Shown here in pieces: positions 36,301 through 49,422 of a stretch of DNA of 64,000 nt (position 1 is its first letter; each line of letters begins with the position of its first letter). Position numbers and translations under genes: made by a program. The notes under the pieces are model-generated. The model was not told the DNA's origin. It searched no databases and worked only from the letters and a program-made list of their open reading frames with translations. Source of the DNA: Eudromia elegans. Taxonomy: Eukaryota; Chordata; Aves; Tinamiformes; Tinamidae. The DNA is taken from the NCBI GenBank assembly GCA_003342815.1, contig PTEX01000145.1, positions 1,704,201 to 1,768,200 of the forward strand, given 5' to 3'.

Positions 36301-39300
36301 TTCTGATGCTCCCTTGTTTTGCTCTATTGAAACTATAATTAGCTGTGTTAGCCGTTCTGATAGAGGCTGGTGGGGAAGTGCAGAGAACTTGGCAGTTAGC
36401 ATGGCAACGAGTACGACAGATGACAGTGCCCGAGCTTTCTGGCTGCTGGGGTTTGTTCCCCTTCAGCCTGGGTTTTGCTCAGACTGATGGGACTAAGTTT
36501 AAAGTTTAGATGATTTGCCATCCCTTCTTGAAGTTATGCCACCATGTCTGCGAGCTGCAAGAGCAGAGATTTAAGGACGGACCCGGTTACATCCTGCTCG
36601 CGGTTGTGCCTGGAGAGGCACAAGAATGGCTCCTCCTGCCAGGGTCATCCCCACCCAGAAGTGGAGTGGCCAACATTTAAATGAGCCAGACTGCTTAGCG
36701 CATCAGAGGAGATTCCCTTCAAGAGGTGCCCAAAGGGTCAGCCGGATTCTTGCTTTACCTAACGCAAGTACTTCCATAATGGCTTTACTGCCTTGAAATC
36801 CTTACGACACATACAGAGCCGGGGAGTCTAGGCGAACTCCTGAAAGTGGCAAAGCTTTGTTGTTGTCCTTGTTGCTTGAACGTTGAGCGTTTAACTTCTA
36901 GACTATGTATCTTACTCAGATTAACTCAAAGCTGCATTTCTATATCCTTTCAATTTCCTAATAAATATTCTAGTTTATTGCAGAAATTCCTTGTGTCTTT
37001 CCTCATTGAGTGAATAACTGGGCTGGTTGGGTGACTAGTTGGGCTGATCTGCTGCTATGTACACTTTTAATCTATTTTGCATAATCTCTAGAAACTGACA
37101 GGTAGCTAAATTCCCTTGCTAAGTAGGATGTTGGAGAAGGATTTTCTCGTGATTCTTATGTGTATACACACATACAGCTTTTTTGATATATCCTTATATA
37201 CTTACGTTTCTTCACAGTTTAATGCTTCCATTATTTTATGAACTGAGTATACTCAGTATCTCAGAATATCCCTTCTCACAAGAAAATCATTGGAAAAGAG
37301 ATCTTAGGGGATGATGTATCCTCTTTGAATTCTTGCAGATATTTCCCATGTCAGTAGTTTCAAACAGAGATATCAATGTGTTTGAGGTTAAAGCACAGCA
37401 TAAAGCCCACATGAAAATCTTCCTGGCATCTTACACCTCAGGATGTAGAAACCCCAAAAGTTGTGTCCAGAAACACCTGCGTGTCAGGTGTGTCCAGCCA
37501 GGTTTGTGTTTCAGTCCTGGAACCAGACACAGAGCTCGTGACAGCACAAGTGAGCAGGTCAAGGACAGCCCTGGGCCTGGGGGGAGCACATGGACATTGA
37601 CCCTTTCTCAGTGTGAGCTTTGGGCACAAGAAGTCTCTGAACCACTGTCCTGCTTCATGATGTGGGGATGACCAAGCTCTGTCCCGCCTCTCCTGTCCCC
37701 TCAGTACAGACCTTCATGGTGTAGGGCAACTGTGGGACAGCAAGGCCATCGGGCCCGCCCATTTCCTCCCAGTGCTTCAGGCTGGTCCTGGTGACCCAGC
37801 CCTGAGAAAACCAGCTGTGCTCTGGGCGGTGCTGCAGAAGTCAGTGTTCTGCTCATTGGATTTCAACCACAACAAGAACGTATCTTTTTTAACTTTCCTC
37901 TTGAGGAAGAGCGCTAGCACTGGACCATATGCTTTGCATAAGTAATGGGCTTTGAGAGGAAGGTACTCGTGTTAGGTTTTGCTTTATGGCCCCCTTCATG
38001 TTCTGGCACTTTGATTTTGAAGAATAGTTGCAATGTAACAGCAAATATCTTAGGGCTTACTTATATTTCAGTGGTTAAACTGACGGTTAGTACTGCTTCA
38101 AGCATTACCTTTTACTGCATGGGCTTTGTATTTATACTTACCAGACAGGAAGAAGTGAAAACACTTCTGCATATGAAGCACTCGGTGCTGCAATACATAC
38201 TTCCTTTCATAGGCTCACCAGAAAGAATGATGACAACCTCCTGATGCAGCATGTGCAGACCTACGTTAAGCTATTTTAACGGGCCTTAATTCAATCTTAA
38301 TCTTCAGAGCTTGCTCCTGAAATCCATGTTTAAGATAGTATTAAGTCAGCTGGAATGCTGAATTAAATACCATCCACAGTGCTCAAATTATCTCAATAAT
38401 GTCATTTATATTAGGCACAAGGGGTGGAATCATTTTGACTGCGTGCAAATCACTTCAGTAGCTATTTACATCTATACTAATCACATCATGCTCTCTTTAT
38501 AATCAATAAAGAGAAATGCTTATATCTCACGCTGTTGGTGTGTGTCAGCTGATCTGTTGTGTGTATCTAGCATACAGTGAGATGCACTGTACCCTAAAAG
38601 TAACTCTTACTCTCTAGTGTTTTCAAAGAGGCCTTTCAGACTCGGCATTCATCCTGGTGGTATCTAAAGAGAGGTGAAATCCACTGAGGTGACTGACAGT
38701 AACTATGGACATGATTTGCAATAAATGAGATCAAGCACTACAGATTTTACTCTTAGCTCCACAGCTATTTGCATATTTAACCCAATGAGACAGATGGTAA
38801 TAGTCCATCAACAGTCTTCCTGGTCTTCTCTTTTCTGTCTCCACATTAAGTTGCTGACAAGTCTCACTAGTTCTTTAAAAGAAGGAGAAATCAAGGTATT
38901 TAATAATAATACAAAAGGCCTGAGGAAAAAAAAATGAGTCCATAGTTTGCTGGAATTTCTTCTTGTCTTGGACTAACTGTTCTGTTTCCAAGCCCTACAC
39001 CCAAACTAGGCAAATCCTGTGCAGAGGAGGAGAGGCAGGATGGGAGCGTGTCTGCAGGCTGTAATTCCCCAGACAGAAGGGCAGTTTATTCGCCGACTGC
39101 CAGGTGGACACAGCACAAGGGCCAGGTCCTTGCTCAGGTCTGGTCTGGCTGCTACCGACATCCACAAGACACTGCAAACACTGTAGAGCTCGCCAGGGCT
39201 TCATAGTCTCAGCACCAAGGTACCACACTCCATTTTTAAGGAAATTCAAGTCCTCTTTATTTGTTTTGAGCGATTTCAAGACACGTCTGGGAGTTAAACG

Positions 39301-42300
39301 CTGCATTAAGCTGCACATGCAGCCATGGTTTTCATGATAGACATAGTTCAAATTTTGTTCTTTCTTTTTCATGTTGTTTCTGGGAAGTCCGGGGCTGACC
39401 TCAAAAGGGGTTTTCAAGTATTACTTATAGATGTCAGCCGGTACCTCAGAAGTCTGTTTAGCACAGTCAAGTTATCAAAGTATTACGCATCTGTTGACTT
39501 TTTAGGGGCCTCTGTGTTAAAGTCATCTTAAAAAATATTTATTTTTAGACTTAAAATTATACTCTGTAAAATCATGAGAAACTAGGACATAAAGAAAAGT
39601 AGAAGTGAGAGAAAAATAAAAAAAAAATATATTTACTAAAGAAAAACATTTTCTTTATCACCCACAAGATGGTGCCACTCACTCAAACTAAAGAGCAATC
39701 TTCCTTTAAAAACTTTAAAAAGGGCACTTAAAAAATAATCCTCATGAAAAGGATGATGCAGCCCTAAAGTGTCAGCAACATCTCTAACATAGAGCTTAAA
39801 TGGGATTTAAATGACACATAGCCCTTGTGCTGCCGTTATGCATATGTGTAAATAATGTCCTGCACAAATTTAGGATATATTTGCTAAACAGAATAACAGA
39901 CATAACCTTTTACTGCGTATTATCACTGCTAGTTCTGCAGAATCAAAAAACAGTCTGAGTACTTCCCTATTTCTTTCTGTGCACCATAAAAATAATCATT
40001 TCCTAAATTCTGAAGCGTTACGTCTAAGGAAATGTAGCAAAGATGGGCGATATGCAGGAATACAAGTGATAGCACAGTTTCAAAAGAATGGAGCTGCCAA
40101 TGTGTGACTGTGAACACATTTGGGCTTCATTTCCTGGGATGATTAATCAGATGGAAAGCTACCAGCTTTCCTTTAGGCTGCTGCAGGGTTTACAAAGGTG
40201 CCAGTTAGGGGGAAAAAAAAGAGAAAAAAGCCACCGCTTTTTACTTGTAAGCTAAATGCATAGGTGAAATAAAAACTAGAACATTCCCCAATGACATTTT
40301 TATAGCCACTTTAGATGAAGACCTTCCAGGATGGTAACGGCTGTTTATTATTACACCTCATTGAAAGCGAATGTCTTAAAGAGTAGGATTCCTAGCTGTG
40401 CTTATGTGCAACATCTCATCCATAGAAATGCCTTTAAGTCAAATATTGAATGGGACGGAGATGGCCAAAAAAAGAAGGTGCCCCATGGCAGACGTAATTT
40501 CCCATACTCAGCTTAGCTTTGCCTCTGCCCTCCCTCCAGTCACTCCCAGTGCCCTTGCCTTCGTCCTGACTGGCTCCTATCCAAGTAATTGAATTAGGTC
40601 TTTTTATCAAAATTGTTGAATTCTGTTTAACATAGGCAAAATGATGTTTTCCTCTAATTTCCCATAGAGAAGAATAGGTGCACCTATTGCAAATTTTGGC
40701 CTGGATAGATTCAGCTGTAAGTGCCAAAAAGAAAAAAATAAAAAGCACCTAATGATGGGAAAATTCTGAGCAAACCTGACCATATGCACTGTTACCAGTC
40801 CAACACATGATCAGAATACACTCTAATTTGACGAGAATAGAATTTTCAGTTTTTATTATGAAGATCCTAACCTGTGTTTAAATCAAAAGGGGGAAAACCT
40901 TTTATTCAAATGACTTATGCATCTGATTCCCACTGAAAGTCAGAAAATTATCCTTCTATGTCTCTTAGGAAGTTTTGAGGATTTTAATTGTGACTATAAT
41001 TGCTCCCATTAACATGCTTAGGAACAATAATGCAAATGGCTAAAATGGTTTCTGTGTTTTTATTGCCCATTGAAGCCATCCTAATTATAGATGCACTAAA
41101 CTGATGGAGTAGAGAGCATGGGTACGCCTCTCCACTGCGAAGCAAGTCATGGTCTTGGGGAGGGTCACCCTGAAACCCTGGCTTCTTCCTGGCTGAGGTG
41201 ATGCAGGATTTAATCTCTACAGAAAATAGATCACCAAATCTCTAGAGAAAACATATTATGACCTGAAGCATTTTAGGATCCCAATGGGTGTTGAAAGAGA
41301 TTGTTTGCTTCCCGTTGCAGTAGTATGAGACTTTGCGTGACTCAAAGTAGTGTGATGGCCCCGTAATGGCTCCATACCTGTTCTGTTTAGGTTAGCTCCA
41401 AGCGTAAGGATATGTCTCAGCCCAAATCATGCAGGGTGTTTCTCAGATGCAGTAAACCAGTTTCGTGCAATATTTCCTCATATGCGCTCCAAGAATGAAA
41501 ATGAGTTTATTTGTGAGATTTTTTTTTTTAGAAAAAGACCATTACTGATCATTCTGTTGTAATAATCTTGTTTTTTACTTGCTAAAAAGCAAAATTATAT
41601 TTCATTCTTATTAAAATGCCAAAAATAAACAGAAATAGAGAGTAGGGAGATAGAAAAAAAGGGAAAAAATCCCAAATTAAGGGAAGAATTTTCAAAGAAA
41701 CAAATGCAATTTAGGGCAAATCTTATTAGAAAATCTAGCACACATTATTCCTAAGCATTTTCACCTTAATTATACCCTCTACATTTTCAGAGGAAAAGAG
41801 ATTTCACCTGGTAGTCTTCAAAGTCATAATTAATATATTTTCTATGGAAAAAAAATATTGACTTCAGACAGTAGGTTTTGTGTTTTGTATTTAAAAATGA
41901 ATCGTATTTCCTTGCAAAGCAAAACAAAGCACACTATAAGGAAGGGGAAGGAGGAAGGAATAGCAAACACAGGAAAATATAACTTCTGTATCTGGGTAGA
42001 GTTTGAAGCACATGATCCAAGCTGTGTTGTTCTGGCCAGGAAAAATGTTTGCCTTTTTGCTCTTATTTTCCTCCTATTTTCCTTTTTTTTTTCTTTTTTT
42101 TTTCCTTCTTTTTTTTTTAAAGAAGCAGATCTAATTGTTTGGAATTGAGTTCTAGCTTATTATACTGCATTAAATGTAATAAAGTTAGGATATGCTGTCT
42201 CACCAAGATGGACTCTTGCTAGACAGAAAGAAAATGATTAAGGAAAATACAAAAGGAGGAATCCAAAGAAGGAAAGAAGCTGTGAAGAAATTAATATACT

Positions 42301-42400
42301 TGGAGAAAATTTTGTAGAGGGCCTGTTGTCAAAGCTGGGGGATGGCGCTCTCACATTGCTGATGGCTTTAGCCCTTGCTACTAGGGCTGCTACTGCCCCC
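27311..42400. other. Intergenic, no gene recognised
   Basis: Mostly AT-rich DNA between the divergent WASL and hyaluronidase genes. Open frames here (for example 28891-29226 minus, 30775-31149 minus, 37333-37671 plus and 38995-39417 minus) have no recognisable domain and no supporting splice structure. Poly-T runs occur at about 27,833 and 29,187. A more GC-rich patch at 36,340-36,700 contains an X-box-like palindrome and a short ORF. Long AT-rich stretches such as 28,000-28,500 have the look of conserved non-coding DNA, but this cannot be judged without an alignment. No CR1 copy was recognised in this part. Confidence 0.7.
36395..36408. promoter_or_regulatory. RFX X-box-like palindrome
   Basis: GTTAGCATGGCAAC differs at one position from the palindromic X-box GTTRCCATGGYAAC bound by RFX factors. 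It sits in a locally GC-richer stretch of the intergenic region, about 21 kb upstream of the hyaluronidase exon. Binding is not shown by the sequence alone. Confidence 0.4.
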
Positions 42401-42441
42401 CATCACAACCTGTGCCAGTACAAACGCCCCAGGTTGTGATG
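42401..42441. repeat. Inverted repeat, 12-bp perfect arms, 17-base loop
   Basis: CATCACAACCTG at 42401-42412 is the exact reverse complement of CAGGTTGTGATG at 42430-42441. It borders the CpG-dense patch that follows. Confidence 0.9.
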
Positions 42442-42460
42442 AGCTGGAGCATGCTGCCTG

Positions 42461-42600
42461 TTCGTCCTGCGCGGTGGCAACGGCAAGGTGTGCCAGTGCA
42501 GGGAGCCGTGGGTGCTGGCGCGCAGGGTGCGCACGGAAGGTGATGGGACCCGGCCGAAGCCGCGCTTGGCTCTCCCCCGCACGGCTCTCGGCGGGGCCCG
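42461..42600. promoter_or_regulatory. Isolated CpG-dense patch
   Basis: I count about 18 CpG dinucleotides in 140 bp, surrounded by AT-rich DNA with few CpGs. Open frames cross it on both strands (42375-42644 plus, 42368-42634 minus), but neither resembles a known protein. It may be a small orphan CpG island (enhancer or alternative promoter) or a recent insertion that has not yet lost its CpGs. Confidence 0.6.
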
Positions 42601-45574
42601 TCTGCAATTCCCCCTCTTTTTGTTTCGTGTTCAACGTTTTTTAGTCTTCCCTCTTCCCTTTCTTACAAACAAAGAACTTTGCAAAGGTCAAAGAGCATGG
42701 CCAGTGTAAACACTTTTACAAATATTTTCATGTATCAACTAAACTAGTTCTGGGAAAAAAAAAATGTATCTCTTAGTTTTATTGGTGGATCACTTTTACC
42801 TTTCCCACTTATCCATGTCTTGTTTTACAGAGTTGACTTTAGACAATAAGGGTAAAGTGTGAAGGATTTTAGTGAGCTTTTTCTTGTAATTTCTGCATAG
42901 CAAGAGAGTCTTAGTATAAACAGTGACTTTTTTTTTCCCCACAAAAAGTCCTTTCCCAAGTGCAGTCTACTTTTTTTTTCATTTTAGTATCCAAAAGACA
43001 AATGTTAATTGTAGAAGCAGAAACTTTGCCTTTTCAATATGCAAAAGGACTTGATTTGGTGAATTTTCTACAATCTTTCCTGTTTTCATATAATGTTGAA
43101 AAGTCTAAGAAAACAGTGAAGCTAAAATTTACCCAGAGGACCCAGCTTCTGCTTTCTGACTATAAAACAGAAGTCCAACAAAATTGCCTTGCAGAAGTAT
43201 GTGGGAAGTCACGCTTGTTCTTTAACTTCCTCTTTAGCAAACATAAATTGACATTTCTTTCTCCATATTCATTTATCTCCTGCTGTTGTTTGAAAGCACC
43301 ATCAGCGGCACAAGCCTGTGAGTCAGCAACCTCTCTGCATGAAGCTGAACAATAAATTCCATTTCTTCCTCGTTACACTTTAAATATAACTTCATTTCTC
43401 TCTCATTCAGCCAGGAACGAGGTCTGTTAGTTCTTTTGCTCTTGTATGATGATGACCTTATCAGCTTTCTTGCTACTCTGAAGTAGCTTTTGCATGACAA
43501 CAAAAATTCAGTTAAAATCAGGGAGGAAAAAAAAAGGGAATACAAGATTTTATTCTAATACAGGGCTTCCTTCAAATAATGGCAATATCACAGAAAAATG
43601 AGAAAGGATCTTTGAGTGATGTACATCTTCAAACAGGAGCATGACTCTCATCTTCAGAGAGATGTGCTCAGGGACTCGGATCCTTTTTTTCTATTTGTTA
43701 CATGTACTAAGAGTTGAGAAGCCACAGATCTGATTTTGCAAAAGTCGTTGCCAAAACATTTATCTTTCCAAAAGGATCTTATCAGTCTGATAATCTTATA
43801 AACGTTTGCAGAGTTTAAACACATTCACTATCTCTGCAGTGTAAACATAACCAGCAGCAGAGTAAGATCTCTGCTATTTAAGTGCAAAGGCCTATTATTC
43901 TTACTGTATTCTCAGGGGTCTCTTGCAAGAATACCTAAAATCTGAGGTTAATTAAGTGACCAGATGCTTTCAGAAAATGTTAGCAAAGTGAACTGCTTTG
44001 CAGTTATCCACAGAAATAAGTATTTGTTTAATGCAGAGGGAGGCTATGAAAGGTTCTCTCTTAAATAGATTTTATGTTCTTTAGAAAACATCAGGAAAAT
44101 AGAAGATTTTTATACTAGATCTGTACTTAAATGTGTTATACTAAATGGAAAGATCTGGGATTTGTTAGGTAGAGGCTCCAACCTCATTGCATAATTTCTT
44201 TGTAGCACTATGTTATATCCCTGTTCTTTTTCCTGACGAAACCAGACTGCTAGCCCACACTTTGCATCAGCCTTGGCTGACTTGTGATTGCTCTGACATT
44301 CATCGGTCAGGTATTTATTTCACACCCAGCGTCCTCCTGCTCCTTTCACTCAGTGTAGCTGCCGTGCACAGACTGTGCACACCCTGTTCAGAGACACTCC
44401 TACCCGATGGAGCATCAGCCCTTTTCCATGTGCTGGCACCCATGGGTGGCTCTGGTAACTTGGCAGCAGGCAGCCCGGCATCTCCTGGGTGAGATTTTAG
44501 CACCAGGAGGAAACAGCCAACACAGAGGGAGGCAAGATAAATGGGGTAGTTTGGATTTGGACCTGTAGCACAAGGGAGGAGATGAGAGAGAGCTGCTGGA
44601 GCTGTGGGCCTGCGAAGCACGTTGCTGGCAGAAGGGGTCTGAAGATCCTTCAGAAAAATGCTACTGAGATCTCACATTGTGGTGGTATCTCCCCCGCCAG
44701 AAGGAGCCATGCGGAGAAGCTCTGTCCAGCTGAGGAGCTGGGAGAGGCAGTTTAGTCTGCCTGGCACTTGTCGAGTTATTCTGAGGATGTGTCTGAGTTT
44801 CGGTTCATCTAGCCCTAAAATCACGTGTCCCGCATTTATGATTAAATGTGTTTGGAAAAATAAGAGGGACTTATCCCTCTAACCTTTTTATCCTCTAACC
44901 TTTGAATAGTGTCACAGTATTTAACAATAGCTTTTAATAAAAAAAGTCTCCTGGGATGAAATTCAATTCAAGATACATGTATGAGCTCATAAGTACAGGT
45001 TCATACCTGTCTGTGTCTAATGAACTTGGCAAAAAAGCTGGACTTCTAATCTTAGCACCAAAGTCTTCTAATCTGTGTGAATTGAATGTACTCAATATAT
45101 ATATATGTGCTTAATATATTTCATGTATGTACCCACATTTGTCACATAGCAGGAATCAATAACGACTGCCTCATGGCAATTGCTACATCTCCCTTGTGAT
45201 CTCCATTTCCCAAATATCCAACATAACTGGAATATTAAGTAAAAAAAAAAAGCAAACAATCTGAGTTCTTAGTTCTTCCACAAAGTGCAGGTAGAAAGAA
45301 AGACAAAAAACAGAAACCTTGGATGGGTAGCAGCATTACACTGCCTTTTGTTAAACAGCATTGTTTGCCATCAACTAGTATTTTCAAACAGAAACTACTT
45401 GTTTTCAAAGCTGCTTCTTCCATTCTAGATTCTCCTTGGCTATTTCATAGTCCTGAACGTACATTTTTGTAGCTTTTGCTGCCTTTTTTCTCCAGTGGTT
45501 GGAGAGATTTCACTTAGGCTGGCAACTCTGAACACTGTATGACTAGAAATGTTTTTTTTATTATTAAATAATGC

Positions 45575-45835
45575 CTATTAAATAAATGCCTACCATTATT
45601 AAATAATTAGCAATAAATATTTTGATATGTTAACTATGTTAATATAAATTAATATAAATTAACATATTACTAATATAGACTACATATTATATATTATATA
45701 TAACACATATTTTACATACTATAGAATATATAATATTATATATAATTATAATATATTATATGATATGATATGATATATACATATATACATGTATTTTTAT
45801 ATAGAGATTTAAATAAAAATGTATAAAATTTATAT
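45575..45835. repeat. AT-rich low-complexity tract
   Basis: About 260 bp almost entirely of A and T, with imperfect TATA, ATATT and GATAT tandem motifs (for example TATGATATGATATGATATAT near 45,759). It is a likely site of length variation and of DNA unwinding. Confidence 0.9.
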
Positions 45836-47736
45836 AAACACACCATCTGAGAGTTGTACATAGTGATCATTGTAATAATGTAATTGTAAGATGATTCTTT
45901 CCACACTATATTGGAACTACAGAACAGAGAGAATCACCAAAATGAATTCCTCGTGAATTATGCATCAATTTACTTCATACTGTTCTGAGTAGGTGATTAA
46001 AAAATATTAGTAGAGCTAAATGAAAAGCAAAACAATGAAAATCAAGGGAGAATCTCAGAGGGATACGCTGAGTTGAGGAGTGTTGCTGCACGGCTGTCGA
46101 GGCTTGGTTTTCTAGAGCTGAGGTTCAAAAAGGGATGCTAACTCTTAAAAAGACTTCAGAATAAGGGGGCGGTGGAAGGCACCTAAGGTAGAAGCCACCA
46201 CTCAAGGGAGAGGAGAGAGCAGAAGCAAACTGAGAAAGGCCCATGGCTCCCTGCCCAGGGCAGTCTGTGCTCCCAAGCCCACCGGCTCAGACACCTGGGC
46301 TGTGCAATTACTTTAAGTAGATGGATATTTTGGCCAGGCCAAAAGAAGGAGACTGTCTGATTGTTGTTACCCTTTGTCTTATGGTCTAGTTTTGGTCAAT
46401 ACATTGCGTTTTGTTTTGCATAAACTCTTTCTGCGTCATGGAAGTCATTCACAGGAAGGCATGAGAGATGCAAACCTCTCTCAGGGAGGTGTAGGCAGCA
46501 CAGGAGGAGCACATAGTGTGGCCTCACCCACGGCCACGGTGGTGGGACAGTTCAAATGCATGGCACACCATGCAGACCTGCTGCAGGTGTTGGACAGCCG
46601 CTCAGTCACTGCAAGTTATTTGTGTCCTTCTTCCTGTAGGAGCGGGCTAAGGCACTTAGAGGGAGTGTGCATGCGTGTGTGGGCCTGCCTCTGTGTCCAT
46701 CCCCAACAGTAAGAATCAGCCGAGCACTCAGGAGAGGGACAGTTCTTGAAAATCATTGTGATTCTACAACCTTCTTAGAAAAAATATACCCTATCTGAAG
46801 GGAAAGATTGCAGTAAGTGCTCTGGTTACATTACAGGGCAGGCAACACAGGAGATCTTTTTATAATTATCTCAGCTTTGGGAAAACTTAGATTGGAGCTC
46901 AGTCAATGATGAGACGCAAGTCCATAGGAAACAGCTTTATTATTCCCAGGGTTCAGGGAGCTACTTCCTATTTGATTTGTATAATTGCACAGATTTTGAG
47001 CCAAATGTAGCAACACCATCAATAACAACAATATATAGTTGTTTCAATAGTTCTCTGTACTTGCTTCCTGTATTCATTTCAATTTTAATACTTATTTTAC
47101 ATGGCAACAGTCATGCTTGACCAGATCAGGAAATTCAAGTTTCCTTTTTTAACACTTCTTAGATCTCACATGGGAATGTGGGCTACATTTCTAACCTCAT
47201 TGTACTGCTTTAAGACACAAATACAAACAGGCTCCCTCTGTAAAATCCCCATAAATTTGGTATGTTTTCAATTGACCATTCAGGTGCAACGTGTCCTTTT
47301 AAGCTTTTTTGTTGTGCGGAATCATTTTCAAACAGCTCTTGAGCAGCACACAAGGGCTGCTGTTGGGAGACCTGCCTTTCCTACTGGGCTCTGTGGTGCA
47401 GGGAGCGTCTCTGGGGAATTTAGAAAGCTGAACATTTCAGGAGAAACTTTGGGGATTGTTCCCTTTAAACTGCTCCCTTTGAAATAGCTGTTGCTGAACT
47501 ATGTTGCTTGTTTTGATTTGCAGGTGTCCCTGTTTTTTACTGTTCTGCAGTGGTCCACTATAGATGATGGTTGAATGGTCCTCACAATTAACGCCTGTCG
47601 CTTTCCTGAGCTGAGAATAACTCTCAATACATAATTTCATTCTTCTTGAGCGCTGATTAGCTCATTCCCCATCGGTTCATTAAAACAGGTATTTTTCTGA
47701 GAGCCAGACTACTTCAACAGCTTTGGCTTTTAATGC

Positions 47737-47789
47737 ATTTATTTATTTATTTATTTATTTAGTTATTTATTTATTTATTTATTTATTTT
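47737..47789. repeat. (ATTT)n microsatellite
   Basis: About 13 ATTT units with one interruption (AGTT) near 47,761. If transcribed on the plus strand it would carry overlapping AUUUA pentamers, but no transcript is known from the sequence. Confidence 0.95.
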
Positions 47790-49350
47790 CCAGTCGCATG
47801 ATGAGAGTTAGGTAAAATTCTGCCCTTATCTTCCCATCCTGCGAGTTTCTCATTAGTTTAAAGCCCACTCATTAGGAAGAACAAATTCCCAGGACCAACA
47901 CGCCAGCCATTGTAAATTGCTCTACCAAAGTTTTCTGCTCTTCAGTGATTTTAAAGTGGTAAGTGCCATGTAATTTGCTCAATTAATATTCATTAAAGAT
48001 AAATTTTTCTTTTCTGCTTACTGTCTAAGAGTAGGAAAGCTTTCTGTATTATATTCTGCATTGCGTCACTTCTGACATATTTTTATATTTGAATATAAAA
48101 ATATTTTAAAATATATTTTTTATTTTATATTGCCAAATAACTGTGGTGCTTTATACTCTTTATTATGTATAACAATAGTTTTGGATTAGAAAACTGAACT
48201 TGATAAGCCATATAAGTCAATAAAAGTTACATTTGCAAAACAAGAATATCGTTTTGACTTTAAATGGAATTTTACAATATGATTAATCAATTTAATACTT
48301 AAATGCACTCGACAGTAGAAACTTTGAGAACAGCTTAGAATAAGTTGTCCATATAGGTAACCCCATGTGAAAAATAAAGTTTTCTCTTTTACTTTAGAAC
48401 AAAAGTCTAATAATTGTTTCAGTAATATAGATCTACAGTAAACTGTTCCATCACCGATGTTCAATATATATGAAAATCATCTCCAAAGTAGCCCAAAACA
48501 AGATGCAGTTTGCTGATTGACAGTGAATTCTGTTCATTAATGATTTATGTTAATATTTTGTGCTCTAGAGATCTAGTCATATTCTTAATTCATTTTTGAG
48601 ACAATGTAGACTGCAAGACAAGCTGAATATTGGTATGAAAATTAAGTCAGAAGCTAATTTCACTTCAAAAGCTTTATGATTTGTTTCCCAAATTGTCCTG
48701 AATTTCTGTTCAGCAAAATGCTAATATTTCCTTTTGTGATATCCAAAAAAACCTCCAGGAATTATTTATTGCAAGCATTTATAGTAGATGTACATAATTA
48801 TTTAAAAGATCTTCCAAAGCATTCATTTTTTTTAGCTGGCTGAAACCTACAGTTTTCACAAGATTATAAATGCGTAATAACTTCATTATTTCAACTGGAA
48901 TATTTCCAGATTTACATCTGTCAATTAATTTCAATTGAATTTTCTTGAGTTACACAACAGAAAGCAGAATATATCTCATACAGAGCTACTGTTAGTTTAG
49001 CTTATAGCATTTTGTCTGGAATAAACCAACACTTGATCACAGGAATTCCCTGTTATCAATTTGACCTCATTTTCTGTTTTATAAGTGTCTCTGGTAACAA
49101 TAATGCTTTCAAAAAATGAACATTTGTATTAAGTTAATAGTATGAAAAAATAAGCTATTTTAAATGCTTTACAATATTGTAAACTGAGGTACTATTTATT
49201 TTGCTGTATTGCCCCTTCATATATTCACACAGCTATTAAAAATTATGTGCCAGAAGGTAGATTCTGTTAGTGTCAATTAATGTTCATGATGCACAGTGAA
49301 AAGCATTTAGTAATACATTAGAAGGAAAATCTATAAAATAGTAATTTTTT

Positions 49351-49422
49351 TTCAGGATACTGTTGGCTTGCAGCTCTTTTTCCACCCACCAAGATCCAGA
49401 GCCAAAAGAACAGTATCCTGAA
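49351..49422. repeat. Inverted repeat, 14-bp perfect arms (hairpin-forming)
   Basis: TTCAGGATACTGTT at 49351-49364 is the exact reverse complement of AACAGTATCCTGAA at 49409-49422. After a five-base bulge on the right side, GGCT and AGCC add four more pairs. The whole fold is about 72 nt, the size range of microRNA precursors, but the terminal loop is large and mostly unpaired by eye. Confidence 0.85.

Noticed and set aside
37242..37257. 16-bp palindrome ACTGAGTATACTCAGT
   Set aside because: About one such palindrome is expected by chance in 64 kb.
38995..39417. 140-codon minus-strand open frame, considered as a retroviral or gene fragment
   Set aside because: No recognisable motif or family. 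It overlaps another open frame on the plus strand, and no LTR boundaries could be placed.
48077..48104. 13-bp-arm inverted repeat with a two-base loop
   Set aside because: Composed almost wholly of A and T in an AT-rich stretch, so chance pairing is likely.
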